Shown piece by piece: positions 11,409 through 19,648 of a stretch of DNA of 64,000 nt. Within the stretch, counting starts at the first letter, position 1, and each line of letters starts with the position of its first letter. This DNA is from Rhizomicrobium sp. (lineage in GTDB: Bacteria; Pseudomonadota; Alphaproteobacteria; Micropepsales; Micropepsaceae): assembly GCA_037200985.1 (NCBI GenBank), contig JBBCGJ010000001.1, positions 2,394,756 to 2,458,755 of the forward strand. Reading direction: 5' to 3'. The translations under genes were made by a program, and so were the position numbers. The notes under the pieces are model-generated. The model was not told the DNA's origin, ran no database searches, and saw only the letters and a list, made by a program, of their open reading frames with translations.

Positions 11409-13009
11409 TATGTGTTCCCACGCGGGGCGGGCCTCTGCGGCACGCCCAGGATCGGCGCGATGCGCGAGATCACGCGGCCCGCGAGCGGCGCCGCCGTCGC
11501 ACCGGCGAGCGCGATGCCGCCCGTTTCCTTGGTCCCGTGCGGCGTGTCCAGGAGAACGAAGACAATGTAGCGCGGATTGTCGACCGGGAAAACGGCGAGG
11601 AAGGAGGTCACCAGCACATGGGACTGGTAACCATGGCCGTTCGGGATCGGCTTTTCCGCCGAGCCGGTCTTGCCGCCGACGTCATAGCCCGGGATATCGG
11701 CCTTGCGGCCGGTGCCGCTGGTGACGACATAGCGCAGCAATTCGCGCATTTTCAGGCTGGTTTCGGGCTTGAGCACCTGCTCGCCGCGCCCATCGGCTGC
11801 ATGCTTCAGGAAGGTCGGGGTCACCTTGCGCCCGCCGTTCACGACGATCGCCGCGGCGGCGACATAGGACAGCGGCGCCACCGAGATGCCGTGGCCGAAG
11901 CCGATGGTCGCGGTCTCGATCGTTCCCCAGTTATTCGCCGCGGGATAGAGCGGGCGGGCGAACTCCGACAGTTCCGTGTGAAGGATGTGCAACATCCCCA
12001 TGCTGTCGAGGAACTGGCGCTGGCGCACGCCGCCGGAGCGCAGCGCGATCTGGGCCGTGCCGATATTGGAGGAGTGGGCGAGAATGTCGCGCGCCGCATA
12101 GGTGGCCGGCATGTGCTCGGCCTCGTGGATCGTGTACTTGCCGATCTTCAGGCCGTTGCCGATGGGGAAGACCTCGTCGGGCGTGGTGGTGTGATCCTCC
12201 ATCGCCAGCGCGAAGGACAGCACCTTGAACACCGAGCCGAGCTCGTAGCGGTCGGCGGCCATGATGTTGTGGTCGGAATCGCCGCCGGCGAGATGGCGCC
12301 AGTTCGGATCGAAATCCGGCATCGAGACCATGGCGAGCACCTCGCCGGTGTTCACGTCCATCACCACGCCGCCGGCGGCCAGCGCCCGGAAGGTCTTGCG
12401 CGCCGCCTCGACCTCGTTGGCGAGGATGTATTGCACGCGCATGTCGACGGAGAGCTGGACGGGAATGGTGGGCGCGGTGCGGAGCTGGACGTCGAGCCCG
12501 CCTTCCAGGCCCGACTGGCCGTTGCCGTCGGGATCGGTGACGCCCAGGAGCTGCGCCGTGGCGCGGCCGTCGGGATAGTAGCGCTTGGTGTTGGGCTCGA
12601 ATTCCAGGCCCGGAAGGCCGAGCCGCATCGCCTTGTCCTGGAGATCGGGCGTGAGCTGGCGGGCGACGAGGACGTAAGGGCTCCTGGTCTTGTCGAAGGC
12701 GAGGCGGAGCCGGCGGGCATCGGTGCCGGCGATCGCGGCGAGATCGCGCGCCGCCTGGTCCTTGTCGTAGAGCGCGTGCGGGCGGACATAGAGGTCCATC
12801 ACGGGAAGATCGCGCGCCAGGAGCTCGCCATTGCGGTCGACGATGTCGGCGCGGGCGAACAGGCCGTCGCCGGCGGCCGTCGCGGCCTGGCCGTGGCGGA
12901 ACAGGGTGACGTCGACCAGCCGCACGCCGACCAGCACGAAGGCCGCGACGCACAGGGCCGCGCCGATCACGATGCGCCGCTGATAGATCGTGGGGCCCTG
13001 GTTTTTCAT
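11408..13009 (-). CDS. ftsI: Septal penicillin-binding protein (FtsI/PBP3 class)
   Basis: FtsI is the monofunctional DD-transpeptidase of the divisome. The 533-residue protein has a short cytoplasmic tail, one membrane segment (about residues 12-34), a PBP dimerisation region and a transpeptidase domain with all three motifs: GSVFK (SxxK nucleophile), HSSNIG (SxN) and GGKTGSAEKP (KTG). The true start is MKNQGP at 13009. The frame stays open upstream only because it runs through a dispersed palindrome. It is separated from ftsL by 137 bases, unlike other junctions in the cluster. Confidence 0.96.
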   Translation of the reverse strand: MKNQGPTIYQRRIVIGAALCVAAFVLVGVRLVDVTLFRHGQAATAAGDGLFARADIVDRNGELLARDLPVMDLYVRPHALYDKDQAARDLAAIAGTDARRLRLAFDKTRSPYVLVARQLTPDLQDKAMRLGLPGLEFEPNTKRYYPDGRATAQLLGVTDPDGNGQSGLEGGLDVQLRTAPTIPVQLSVDMRVQYILANEVEAARKTFRALAAGGVVMDVNTGEVLAMVSMPDFDPNWRHLAGGDSDHNIMAADRYELGSVFKVLSFALAMEDHTTTPDEVFPIGNGLKIGKYTIHEAEHMPATYAARDILAHSSNIGTAQIALRSGGVRQRQFLDSMGMLHILHTELSEFARPLYPAANNWGTIETATIGFGHGISVAPLSYVAAAAIVVNGGRKVTPTFLKHAADGRGEQVLKPETSLKMRELLRYVVTSGTGRKADIPGYDVGGKTGSAEKPIPNGHGYQSHVLVTSFLAVFPVDNPRYIVFVLLDTPHGTKETGGIALAGATAAPLAGRVISRIAPILGVPQRPAPRGNT

Positions 13010-13026
13010 CGGTCGCAATACGACCA

Positions 13027-13113
13027 AATTGTCATTCCCGCGAAAGCGGGAATCCAGGGCAAGCGGCACAGCGCCCAGTCCTCTGGATGCCCGCCTTCGC
13101 GGGCATGACAATT
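13027..13113. repeat. Dispersed palindromic element, family A, copy 1 (between ftsL and ftsI)
   Basis: The two ends are inverted: the left arm begins AATTGTCATTCCCGCG and the right arm ends CGCGGGCATGACAATT. Inside are two smaller hairpins (CCCGCGAAAGCGGG and GCCCGCCTTCGCGGGC). Near-copies lie at 23135-23214 and 42053-42129, and a right half at 16885-16914. It fills most of the ftsL-ftsI gap. Confidence 0.9.
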
Positions 13114-13146
13114 GTATTTTTGGAAAAGAGAACGCATCGCCTGTCC

Positions 13147-13485
13147 CTATTCCGCCGGCCGCTGGACGCTGGCCTGGCGGATCGGCGTGTCGCTGAGCGG
13201 GGCTTCCTCGCCGCGGCGCGGCAGGGCCTCGAAGGAGGAGAGCTGCACCGTCGGCGCGCCGCTGAGGCCGAGACTGGTCTGCGCCAGCGCCTGGATCTTG
13301 GCGGGACCGGCGACGCGCTCCCATTCGGTTTCGAGCACGCTCATGCTCGCCTGCTCGCGGGCGATCTCGCGGTTGACGTTCGAAAGCTCGACGCCGGCGA
13401 CACGGGTCTTCTCCGACACGTGGTAGAGCGCGAGGATGGCGAGGCCCATCAGGGCGACGCAGAAGGTGTTGAAGACGCGCACCAT
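13147..13485 (-). CDS. ftsL: Cell division protein FtsL
   Basis: FtsL is a small bitopic divisome protein that pairs with FtsB through a periplasmic coiled coil. The 112-residue product has a membrane segment near the N-terminus (FCVALMGLAILALYHVSE) followed by a helical, heptad-like stretch (VAGVELSNVNREIAREQASM) and a Pro/Arg-rich tail. Family sequence conservation is low, so the call rests on size, topology and position between rsmH and ftsI. Nine bases separate its ATG from the rsmH stop. Confidence 0.88.
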   Translation of the reverse strand: MVRVFNTFCVALMGLAILALYHVSEKTRVAGVELSNVNREIAREQASMSVLETEWERVAGPAKIQALAQTSLGLSGAPTVQLSSFEALPRRGEEAPLSDTPIRQASVQRPAE

Positions 13486-13494
13486 GGTTTGCTC

Positions 13495-14409
13495 CTAAGC
13501 CGCCAAACGTTCAGCCGCGCGCAGGCGGGCGGAGCGCGCGCGAGGGTTGCCTTCGACTTCGGTCGCGCCCGGCATGAGCGGGCGGTGGGTGAGGAGCCGG
13601 AACGCGGCCGGCTGGGCGCGGCGCGCCACGGGCGCGTGGCGCGAGCCGAGCGGCGCGATGGTCGCGCGCGCGGTCAGGAAGCGCTTCACGATGCGGTCCT
13701 CAAGCGAATGGAAGGAGACGACGACCAGGCGCCCGAGCGGCGCCAGCGCGCCGGCGGCGGCTTCGAGGCCGCGTTCCAGCTCGCCGAGCTCGTCGTTCAC
13801 ATGGATGCGCAGCGCCTGGAAGGTGCGCGTCGCGGGATGGATGGCGAGGCGCGCGGCGGCGGGGCCCTGCGCGTCCTTCACGATCTGCGCGAGTTCGCCC
13901 GTGGTCGCGACCGGACGGCGGGCGACGATGGCGCGGGCGATGCGGTGGGCATTGTGCTCCTCGCCGAGCTGGGCGATGACGCGGGCGATATCGCGCGCGT
14001 CGGCGCTGTTCACGAAATCGGCGGCGGAGGGACCTTGCCGGCTCATGCGCATGTCGAGCGGGCCGCTGTCGCGGAACGAGAAGCCGCGCGCCGGCTCGTC
14101 GAATTGGAAAGACGATGCGCCAAGATCGAGCACGACGCCGTCGGTCTGCGCGCCGTCGAGATAGGTCTCGAGATTGGAGAACTCGCCATGGACCAGGGTG
14201 AGGCGGCCGGCGAAATGGCGGACCAGCTCCTGGCCGCGCGCGATGGCGTCGGGATCGCGGTCGATGCCGAGGACGCGGCAGTCGGCGGCCTCCAGGATGG
14301 CGCGGGTGTAGCCGCCGCCGCCGAACGTGCCGTCGACATAGTGCTCGCCGTCCTTAGGGCTGAGCATCCGCAGCACTTCGGCGAGCATCACGGGAAGATG
14401 GCCGCTCAT
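13495..14409 (-). CDS. rsmH: 16S rRNA (cytosine(1402)-N(4))-methyltransferase
   Basis: RsmH (formerly MraW) methylates N4 of C1402 in 16S rRNA using S-adenosylmethionine. The 304-residue protein shows [16 protein letters not shown] at the start, the SAM-binding [34 protein letters not shown], and [11 protein letters not shown] near the C-terminus. All are family hallmarks. The ATG overlaps the mraZ stop as ATGA, so it is translated from the mraZ promoter transcript. Confidence 0.97.
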   Translation of the reverse strand: MSGHLPVMLAEVLRMLSPKDGEHYVDGTFGGGGYTRAILEAADCRVLGIDRDPDAIARGQELVRHFAGRLTLVHGEFSNLETYLDGAQTDGVVLDLGASSFQFDEPARGFSFRDSGPLDMRMSRQGPSAADFVNSADARDIARVIAQLGEEHNAHRIARAIVARRPVATTGELAQIVKDAQGPAAARLAIHPATRTFQALRIHVNDELGELERGLEAAAGALAPLGRLVVVSFHSLEDRIVKRFLTARATIAPLGSRHAPVARRAQPAAFRLLTHRPLMPGATEVEGNPRARSARLRAAERLAA

Positions 14410-14882
14410 GCGCCGCCCTCCTTCGCCGCTTCGAACTTCTTGGCGTCGAATTGGGCCTTCATGCGCGCGACGCTTTCGGCCTCGACAGCGGCATAAGCGG
14501 TCGCGTCCCAGATCTTGAACTTCTGGCCCATGCCGACGAAGGCGACTTTGTCCTTGAGGCCGGCATGCGCGATCATCGCGTCGGGCAGGCGCACGCGGCC
14601 GCCATCGTCGGCGGGCAGGAGCTGGATGCGCGCCATGATCGCGGTGGCCATGTCGTCATGGGCGGGCGAGAGAAACGGATCGAGCGCGGCGAGACGCGCG
14701 GTCAGCCCGTCGACCGCCTCCTGGCCGAAGCCTTCGAGCGAAGCGTCGACGAAGGAGGGATAGACGTAGACGCCGGCCGTGTTCTGGGCGGCGAGGACCT
14801 GCCGGAAGCTCGCGGGGATGCAGACGCGCCCCTTGCTATCGAGCGACCCCGTCACCGTCGAAAGGAACGGCAGGCTGGTCAT
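14406..14882 (-). CDS. mraZ: Transcriptional regulator MraZ
   Basis: MraZ is the first gene of the dcw cluster and, in E. coli, a DNA-binding repressor of its own promoter. The 158-residue product has two SpoVT/AbrB-like halves, each with the signature loop: [14 protein letters not shown] (about residues 15-28) and [13 protein letters not shown] (about 96-108). Three TGGGAYA boxes sit upstream at 14950-14976, matching the type of operator known for the family, so autoregulation is likely. Confidence 0.95.
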   Translation of the reverse strand: MTSLPFLSTVTGSLDSKGRVCIPASFRQVLAAQNTAGVYVYPSFVDASLEGFGQEAVDGLTARLAALDPFLSPAHDDMATAIMARIQLLPADDGGRVRLPDAMIAHAGLKDKVAFVGMGQKFKIWDATAYAAVEAESVARMKAQFDAKKFEAAKEGGA

Positions 14883-14949
14883 CGGTCGGCGGTTCCCCCT
14901 CGGGTCCGAGGGGCTGGCCTGCCGCGGGAGGGCTCTGGATCAAAGTCCC

Positions 14950-14976
14950 TGGGACAGTCTGGGATAGCATGGGACA
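14950..14976. promoter_or_regulatory. MraZ operator: three TGGGAYA boxes at 10-bp spacing
   Basis: TGGGACA, TGGGATA and TGGGACA occur at 14950, 14960 and 14970 on the plus strand, exactly one helical turn apart. E. coli MraZ is known to bind TGGGN repeats separated by 5 bp, so the match is close. The boxes read opposite to mraZ transcription and start 68 bp upstream of its ATG. Confidence 0.8.
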
Positions 14977-14990
14977 GAGCTTAAGGTCAA
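14961..14990 (-). promoter_or_regulatory. Candidate promoter of the mraZ/dcw operon
   Basis: On the minus strand, TTGACC (14985-14990) and TATCCC (14961-14966) are separated by 18 bp and could be -35 and -10 elements. The -10 falls inside the MraZ boxes, so MraZ binding would block polymerase. The match to consensus is moderate and the start point is inferred. Confidence 0.45.
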
Positions 14991-15021
14991 TCAAAAAGCC
15001 AGTGTTTTGAGGGGCTTGGTA

Positions 15022-15055
15022 CATCTACCTATGGAATCGACTCATCTACCCGTGG
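15022..15055. promoter_or_regulatory. Direct repeats CATCTACCYRTGG flanking two GANTC sites, mraZ upstream region
   Basis: CATCTACCTATGG (15022-15034) and CATCTACCCGTGG (15043-15055) start 21 bp apart, about two helical turns. Between them GAATC (15034-15038) and GACTC (15039-15043) abut. GANTC is the CcrM methylation target in alphaproteobacteria. The rest of the 14883-15234 intergenic stretch holds the mraZ promoter, a small CCTATT/AATAGG hairpin near 15140 and no gene that I can see. Confidence 0.5.
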
Positions 15056-15234
15056 TGGTCGCGGAACAAACACGAAACACATAAATATTGCAGTTACCCA
15101 GGTAAACGCCAGGTTAACCGAGGTTCCGCGGTTTTCAGTCCTATTGGCGAAAATAGGATTATCCACCCATGCGATTCGGGCATGGCCGGCGATGAAGGGC
15201 GACGCCGATATGGCGAAGTCGCCCGCGACAGGGC

Positions 15235-15737
15235 ATGAGCGGCGCGCAATCCCGACGCGGCGTCCCCATGCGCGACGCAATCGTCCTCACACCCATCGGC
15301 TTGGTGCGCGGCGGGCGGAGCGAACCGATCGACGACGCCTGGGACGCGGTCGAGGCAACCGTCGAACTCGACGCCGCGCAGTTCACGCCGGACGCCGCCG
15401 CGAGCCTGGGCGATTTTTCGCATATCGAGGTCGTGTTCCACTTCAACCGCGTGCCGGACGACGAGGTGAGCGCCGGCGCGCGCCATCCGCGCGGGCGCAG
15501 GGACTGGCCGCTGGTCGGCATCTTCGCGCGAGCCACGGCAAGGGGCGGCCGAACCGCATCGGCGTGACGGCGTGCCGGCTGCTGTCCGTCGACGGCTTGA
15601 CGCTTCGTGTGCGCGGGCTCGACGCCATCGACGGAACGCCGGTGCTCGACATCAAGCCGGTCATGACCGGCTTCCTGCCGCGCGGCGCGGTCAGGGAACC
15701 GGACTGGGCGCGCGCGCTGATGGCCGGATATTGGTGA
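15235..15737 (+). pseudogene. TrmO/TsaA-family tRNA methyltransferase-like gene, broken by a frameshift
   Basis: The TrmO (TsaA, UPF0066) family methylates N6 of t6A37 in tRNA. The first frame (15235-15567) encodes TPIGLVRGGRSEPID, DFSHIEVVFHFNRVP and HPRGRRDWPLVGIFAR, then goes out of frame. The second frame resumes about 15525 with HGKGRPNRIGVTACRLL, LDIKPVM and a normal C-terminus ending at 15737. A single missing base near 15517-15530 explains the break. Joined, the product would be about 167 residues, the usual family size. It may be a real pseudogene or a sequencing error. The start could also be the ATG at 15268. Confidence 0.8.
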
Positions 15738-15858
15738 GGACCCGCCTCGGCGTCGGCGGAAATCTGCGACGCGCGAACGCGCGCGGGATTGCCGCAGAAT
15801 CCTGGCGTCCCGCCCGCGCGTTTCTATGTCTCCCGTGGAACTCTCCGGAGAAGCGGAC

Positions 15859-16929
15859 ATGGATCGCGCGACGTCATCGGATGCGGCGATGGAATTCGCC
15901 GAGATCGAGGGCACCGGCATCGCGATGTCGCGCATCGGCCTGGGCACCTGGGCCATCGGCGGCTGGATGTGGGGCGGCAGCGACGAGGCGGAGGCGATCC
16001 GCACCATCCGCGGCGCCTTCGAGCGCGGCATCGACCTGATCGACACGGCGCCGGTCTATGGCTTCGGGCGCTCCGAGGAGATCGTCGGCAAGGCGCTGCT
16101 GGGCCTGCGGCCGCGCGCGGTGATCGCGACCAAGGTCGGGCTCGACTGGAAGGACGGCAAGCCGTTCCGTCATGCGAGCCGCGCGCGCATCCGCCAGGAG
16201 TGCGAGGATTCGCTGCGCCGGCTCCAGACCGACCATATCGACATCTACCAAGTGCACTGGCCGGATCCGAAGACGCCGATCGCGGAAACCGCTGAGGCGA
16301 TGCGTTCGCTTTACGAGGACGGAAAGATCGCCGCCATCGGCGTCTCCAACTTTTCCGTGGCGCAGATGGAGGAATTCCGCCGCCACGCGCCGCTGCATGT
16401 GCTGCAGCCGCCCTACAATCTGTTCGAGCGCGCGATCGAGGACGAGATCCTGCCCTATGCGCGGGCGAACGGCATCGCGACGCTGGGCTATGGCGTGCTG
16501 TGCCGCGGTCTGCTGTCGGGCACGATGCGCGCGGACGCGAAATTCGAAGGCGACGACCTGCGCCGCACCGATCCGAAATTCCGCCAGCCGCGCCTTGGGC
16601 AATATCTCGCGGCGGTGGCGCGGCTCGACAAGCTCGCCCGCGCGCGGTTCGGCCGCACGGTGATCGACCTGGCGGTGCGCTTCAGCCTCGACAGGGGCAT
16701 AAGCGCGGCGCTGTGGGGGGCGCGGCGGCCGGACCAGCTTGCGCCCGTCGCCGGCGCGACCGGCTGGACGCTGGACGACGCGGCGATGGCCGAGATCGGG
16801 ACCATCCTGCGCGACGAGGTGACCGATCCGGTCGGGCCGGACTTCATGGCGCCGCCGGCGGGCGTGAAGTGGTCCGCCCGGGCGCTGGATGCCCGCCTTC
16901 GCGGGCATGACAAATGGGTTTACATCTGA
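15859..16929 (+). CDS. Aldo/keto reductase
   Basis: This is a cytoplasmic NADPH-dependent carbonyl reductase of the aldo/keto reductase fold. It shows IGLGTWAIGGWMWGG, the catalytic region DLIDTAPVYGFGRSEEIVG (Asp and Tyr), ATKVGLDW (Lys), and IDIYQVHWPDPKTPI (His). I start at the ATG preceded by GGAG (15852) rather than the ATG 33 bases earlier. The last 19 residues (from about WSARALDARLRGHDKWVYI) come from a half copy of palindromic element A and do not belong to the family fold. Substrate cannot be told. Confidence 0.9.
   Translation: MDRATSSDAAMEFAEIEGTGIAMSRIGLGTWAIGGWMWGGSDEAEAIRTIRGAFERGIDLIDTAPVYGFGRSEEIVGKALLGLRPRAVIATKVGLDWKDGKPFRHASRARIRQECEDSLRRLQTDHIDIYQVHWPDPKTPIAETAEAMRSLYEDGKIAAIGVSNFSVAQMEEFRRHAPLHVLQPPYNLFERAIEDEILPYARANGIATLGYGVLCRGLLSGTMRADAKFEGDDLRRTDPKFRQPRLGQYLAAVARLDKLARARFGRTVIDLAVRFSLDRGISAALWGARRPDQLAPVAGATGWTLDDAAMAEIGTILRDEVTDPVGPDFMAPPAGVKWSARALDARLRGHDKWVYI
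16885..16914. repeat. Half copy of palindromic element A inside the aldo/keto reductase 3' end
   Basis: CTGGATGCCCGCCTTCGCGG and the following GCATGACAAAT match the right half of the element at 13027-13113. Here it is translated as the final residues of the reductase. The left half is missing. Confidence 0.85.
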
Positions 16930-16955
16930 GCGGCCGCGCGCATCGGAGAGAGACC

Positions 16956-17828
16956 ATGAAGATCGGATTCATCGGATTGGGCGCGATGGGATCGGGCATC
17001 GCGGCAAGCCTGCTGCGCGCCGGGCACGACGTGACCGTGTGGAACCGCTCGCCCGAGCCGGTGGCGGCGCTCGTCGCGCAGGGCGCGCACGCCGCGAAGA
17101 CGCCGGCCGAGACGCTGACGGGCGAGGTGCTGTTCTCGATGCTCGCCAACGACGCGGCGCTGCACGATGTCGGGCTCGACGGGCACGCGCTCGACGGCGC
17201 GGCCAAGGGCCTCGTCCACTGCAACATGGCGACGGTGTCGCTCGATACGGCGCGCGCGCTGGCGGCGGCGCATGCGGCGCGCGGGCTCGGCTATGTCGCG
17301 GCGCCGGTGTTCGGGCGGCCGAATGTGGCGGCCGAGGGCCATCTGCTCGTCGTCGCCGCCGGCGCGGCGGATGCCCTGGACAAGATCAAGCCGCTGCTGG
17401 GCGCAGTGGGGCGGCGCGTCGAGATCGTCGGCGACAGGCCGGAGCAGGCCAACCTGTTCAAGATCGCCGGCAATTTCATGATCGTGTCGGTGGTGGAGAC
17501 GCTGGGCGAGGCCTTCGCGCTTCTGCGCAAGGGCGGCGTCGATCACGGGCGCTTCCAGGAGATCATGGCCTCCACCCTGTTCGCAGCCCCGCTCTATCAG
17601 GGCTACGGCAAGCTGATCGTGGAGGAGGCGTTCGATCCGCCGGGGTTCCGGCTGGTGCTGGGCCTGAAGGACGTGAACCTGGCGCGCGGCGCGGCGGCGG
17701 GGCTCGGCAGCTTCCTGCCGCTCGGCGATCTGATGCGGGACACGCTCGAAGCCGCGATCGCGGGCGGACTGGGCGAGAAGGACCTGACGGCGGCAACCGC
17801 GCTGATCGCCCGGAAATCGGGGCTTTAG
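16956..17828 (+). CDS. NAD(P)-dependent beta-hydroxyacid dehydrogenase (3-hydroxyisobutyrate dehydrogenase family)
   Basis: The 290-residue protein oxidises or reduces a beta-hydroxyacid or small semialdehyde; the exact substrate is not visible. The Rossmann motif IGFIGLGAMGSGIAASLLRAGH opens the protein, followed by VTVWNRSPEP, which suggests NADP by analogy with NRS/NRT-type loops. The catalytic lysine region is LFKIAGNFMIVSVVETLGEA. The start is the ATG with GGAGAG seven bases upstream, just after the aldo/keto reductase. The two genes run in the same direction, 26 bases apart, and may be cotranscribed. Confidence 0.9.
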   Translation: MKIGFIGLGAMGSGIAASLLRAGHDVTVWNRSPEPVAALVAQGAHAAKTPAETLTGEVLFSMLANDAALHDVGLDGHALDGAAKGLVHCNMATVSLDTARALAAAHAARGLGYVAAPVFGRPNVAAEGHLLVVAAGAADALDKIKPLLGAVGRRVEIVGDRPEQANLFKIAGNFMIVSVVETLGEAFALLRKGGVDHGRFQEIMASTLFAAPLYQGYGKLIVEEAFDPPGFRLVLGLKDVNLARGAAAGLGSFLPLGDLMRDTLEAAIAGGLGEKDLTAATALIARKSGL

Positions 17829-17924
17829 CGCCGGGCTTGCGGAATCTACCTAGGCAGGAACTTCGTCGGCGTAAACCCGCGGTTAGCCTGTGTTGCCTAG
17901 AACGGTCGCGTTGCGAGGATCAAC

Positions 17925-18509
17925 GTGAACGGCTTCGACAGGCAGGCGGCGGAACGGACGATCGGGGCGCTGCATCTCGCGCGCTCGAACGACGGATTGG
18001 CCGCGCGCTGGCTGGCGCTGTGGCAGGGCGATGCGCTGCCGCCGCGCGCGGCGTTCCGGCCGGCGCATTTCAAATCCTTTCTTCCGACCATCGTCCTCTT
18101 CAACGTCGTTGCGGGGGAGAGCGTGACCGTCCGGCTCGCCGGCACGCGCTATGCGCACATCCTGGGCCAGGAGATGACCGGCATGGACTGGGTCGCGGCG
18201 GCGCCGCCGGGCCATCGCGCCACGCGGCTGGGCCTTTATTCGCAGATCGCGCGCGGCGCGATCCTGGTGGGCCATCGCCGCCTCGCCACCACGGACGGCG
18301 AGGATTATGTCTGCGAGGAGATCGTGCTGCCCTTCGCGCCCGACGCGAACGGCGTGACGCCGGTCCTGGCGCATGCGCATCTGCCGGTCGACCGCTATCT
18401 GAAGATCAAATCGGTCGCCCAGACGCTGGGCGAGCCGCTCGACTATGCGGTGATCGCGCTGGAGCGGGTGGAAAACCTGGACGCGTCCGAAGACGTCAAA
18501 GTGGCTTGA
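17925..18509 (+). CDS. PAS-domain protein (PAS_5-like)
   Basis: A single-domain sensor-like protein of 194 residues starting at a GTG with GAGGAT upstream. The pattern (AARWLALWQGDALPPRAAFRPAHFKSFLP, VRLAGTRYAHILGQEMTGMDW, then HRRLATTDGEDYVCEEIVLPF) fits the PAS_5 group common in alphaproteobacteria. Some members, such as MopJ in Caulobacter, act in CtrA cell-cycle signalling. No output domain is present, so it probably acts by protein contact. The link to MopJ is only family-level inference. Confidence 0.75.
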   Translation: MNGFDRQAAERTIGALHLARSNDGLAARWLALWQGDALPPRAAFRPAHFKSFLPTIVLFNVVAGESVTVRLAGTRYAHILGQEMTGMDWVAAAPPGHRATRLGLYSQIARGAILVGHRRLATTDGEDYVCEEIVLPFAPDANGVTPVLAHAHLPVDRYLKIKSVAQTLGEPLDYAVIALERVENLDASEDVKVA

Positions 18510-18537
18510 GCGGCAGCAGCGGGACGCTCGCACCGCC

Positions 18538-18583
18538 TGGGTCCCGGCTCTGCGCTCGCTGTGCTCGCTTGGCCGGGATGACA
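18538..18583. repeat. Palindromic element, family C, copy 1
   Basis: TGGGTCCCGGC and GCCGGGATGACA form the two arms around CTCGCT/AGCGAG-rich inner sequence. A related copy is at 45564-45600. It lies between the PAS gene and rnpB, where it could serve as a transcription stop for both. Confidence 0.7.
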
Positions 18584-18594
18584 GAGTTTACGGT

Positions 18595-18966
18595 GCGTCA
18601 GATGGCCTGTAAGCCGGGTTCTGTCTCTCGTTGCCGAGAGGATGGCCATTCCTCTGGGATGCGCATTGCTGCACACCTCGCGCGACCTACCCGGACGGCG
18701 ATCCGGAAACGGATCAGGTGCCGTCCCTATTTGGTCTTGCTCCCGGTGGGGCTTGCCTTGCCGCTCCTGTCGCCAGGACCGCGGTGCGCTCTTACCGCAC
18801 CATTTCAACCTTGCGGCTCCCTACGCGGGAGGTTCGCGGTGTCATTTCTGTGGCGCTGTCCCTGGGGTCGCCCCCGCCGGCCGTTAGCCGGCACCGTGTC
18901 TCCGTGGAGCCCGGACTTTCCTCTCCTCTCCTTGCGGAGAAGAGCGGCCATCCGGCCATCTGACGC
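18595..18966 (-). ncRNA. rnpB: RNase P RNA, bacterial class A
   Basis: RNase P RNA is the catalytic subunit that matures tRNA 5' ends. On the minus strand the sequence has the conserved GAGGAAAGTCCGGGCTCC near the 5' end, the GGGGGCGACCCCAGGGACAGC region, GAAATGGTGCGGTAAGAG, and AGACAGAACCCGGCTTACAG at the 3' end. The 5' GCGTCAGATGGCC and 3' GGCCATCTGACGC are exactly complementary and form helix P1, which sets the ends. The length (372 nt) is typical. Several short open frames here are accidental. Confidence 0.96.
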
Positions 18967-19058
18967 GGGCGGAACCTACGCCGTCGCGCGCGCGCGGTCG
19001 AGTCGGCGGCCACCGAAGGCGATTGCCGGCGCGGCGGGCGGCGGCGATACTCGCCGCC

Positions 19059-19529
19059 ATGACGCTGACAATCCGCCCTGCCCGGCCGGACGAAGCCGAG
19101 GCGCTGAGCGCCTTGTGCAAGCGCGCCAAGGCGCATTGGGGCTATGACGCGCAGTTCATGCGCCTGTCGGACGCCGCGCTGACCATCGCGCCGGCGCTGA
19201 TCGAGACCGGGCGCGTGCTGGTGGCGGAAGACGACGGCGGCGGGCTGGCGGGCATGACCTCGCTCGCGCCGCTGCACGGCGATGTGTGGGACCTGCTGCA
19301 CATGTTCGTGGAACCGGCGGCGATCGGGACCGGCGCGGGACGGCTCCTGTTCGGCGCGATCGCCAAGAAGGCGCGCGGTTTCGGCGGAACCGTGCTGTCG
19401 ATCCAATCCGATCCGCATGCGGAGGGTTTCTACCTGCGCCTCGGCGCGCGGCGCTGCGGCGAGGCGCCGTCCGAGTCCGTTCCGGGACGCATGCTGCCGA
19501 TGCTGGAATACGACCTGCGGCGCGACTAG
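19059..19529 (+). CDS. GNAT-family N-acetyltransferase
   Basis: A 156-residue acetyltransferase that uses acetyl-CoA; the acceptor is unknown. The fold is visible from LTIRPARPDEAEALSALCKRA at the start, LLHMFVEPAAIGTGAGRLLF (the acetyl-CoA-binding motif with G-x-G/A) and VLSIQSDPHAEGFYLRLGARR near the C-terminus. The ATG at 19059 gives the usual GNAT N-terminus. An ATG 36 bases earlier is less likely. It reads away from rnpB. Confidence 0.85.
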   Translation: MTLTIRPARPDEAEALSALCKRAKAHWGYDAQFMRLSDAALTIAPALIETGRVLVAEDDGGGLAGMTSLAPLHGDVWDLLHMFVEPAAIGTGAGRLLFGAIAKKARGFGGTVLSIQSDPHAEGFYLRLGARRCGEAPSESVPGRMLPMLEYDLRRD

Positions 19530-19648
19530 CGCAGTTTTACGGGAACGCTTTGCCGTCCGTTAACGCAGTATCGCGAGGACGCGGAGTTCCACGGAACGTG
19601 TCGGGTAGTTCCGCACTCTCAGAAACAAGAAACTGGGAGCAACAGAAC

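Noticed and set aside
15159..15167. TTATCCACC, one base from the DnaA box, in an AT-richer intergenic region
   Set aside because: Only one such site is seen and no cluster of boxes or AT-rich unwinding block is present, so an origin is not supported.
18608..18963. Short open frames on both strands in 18.6-19.0 kb
   Set aside because: The sequence folds as RNase P RNA with a perfect P1 helix; the open frames are accidental.
19530..19648. CtrA-binding site upstream of the SciP gene
   Set aside because: Only one TTAAC half-site is visible; there is no TTAA-N7-TTAA pair.
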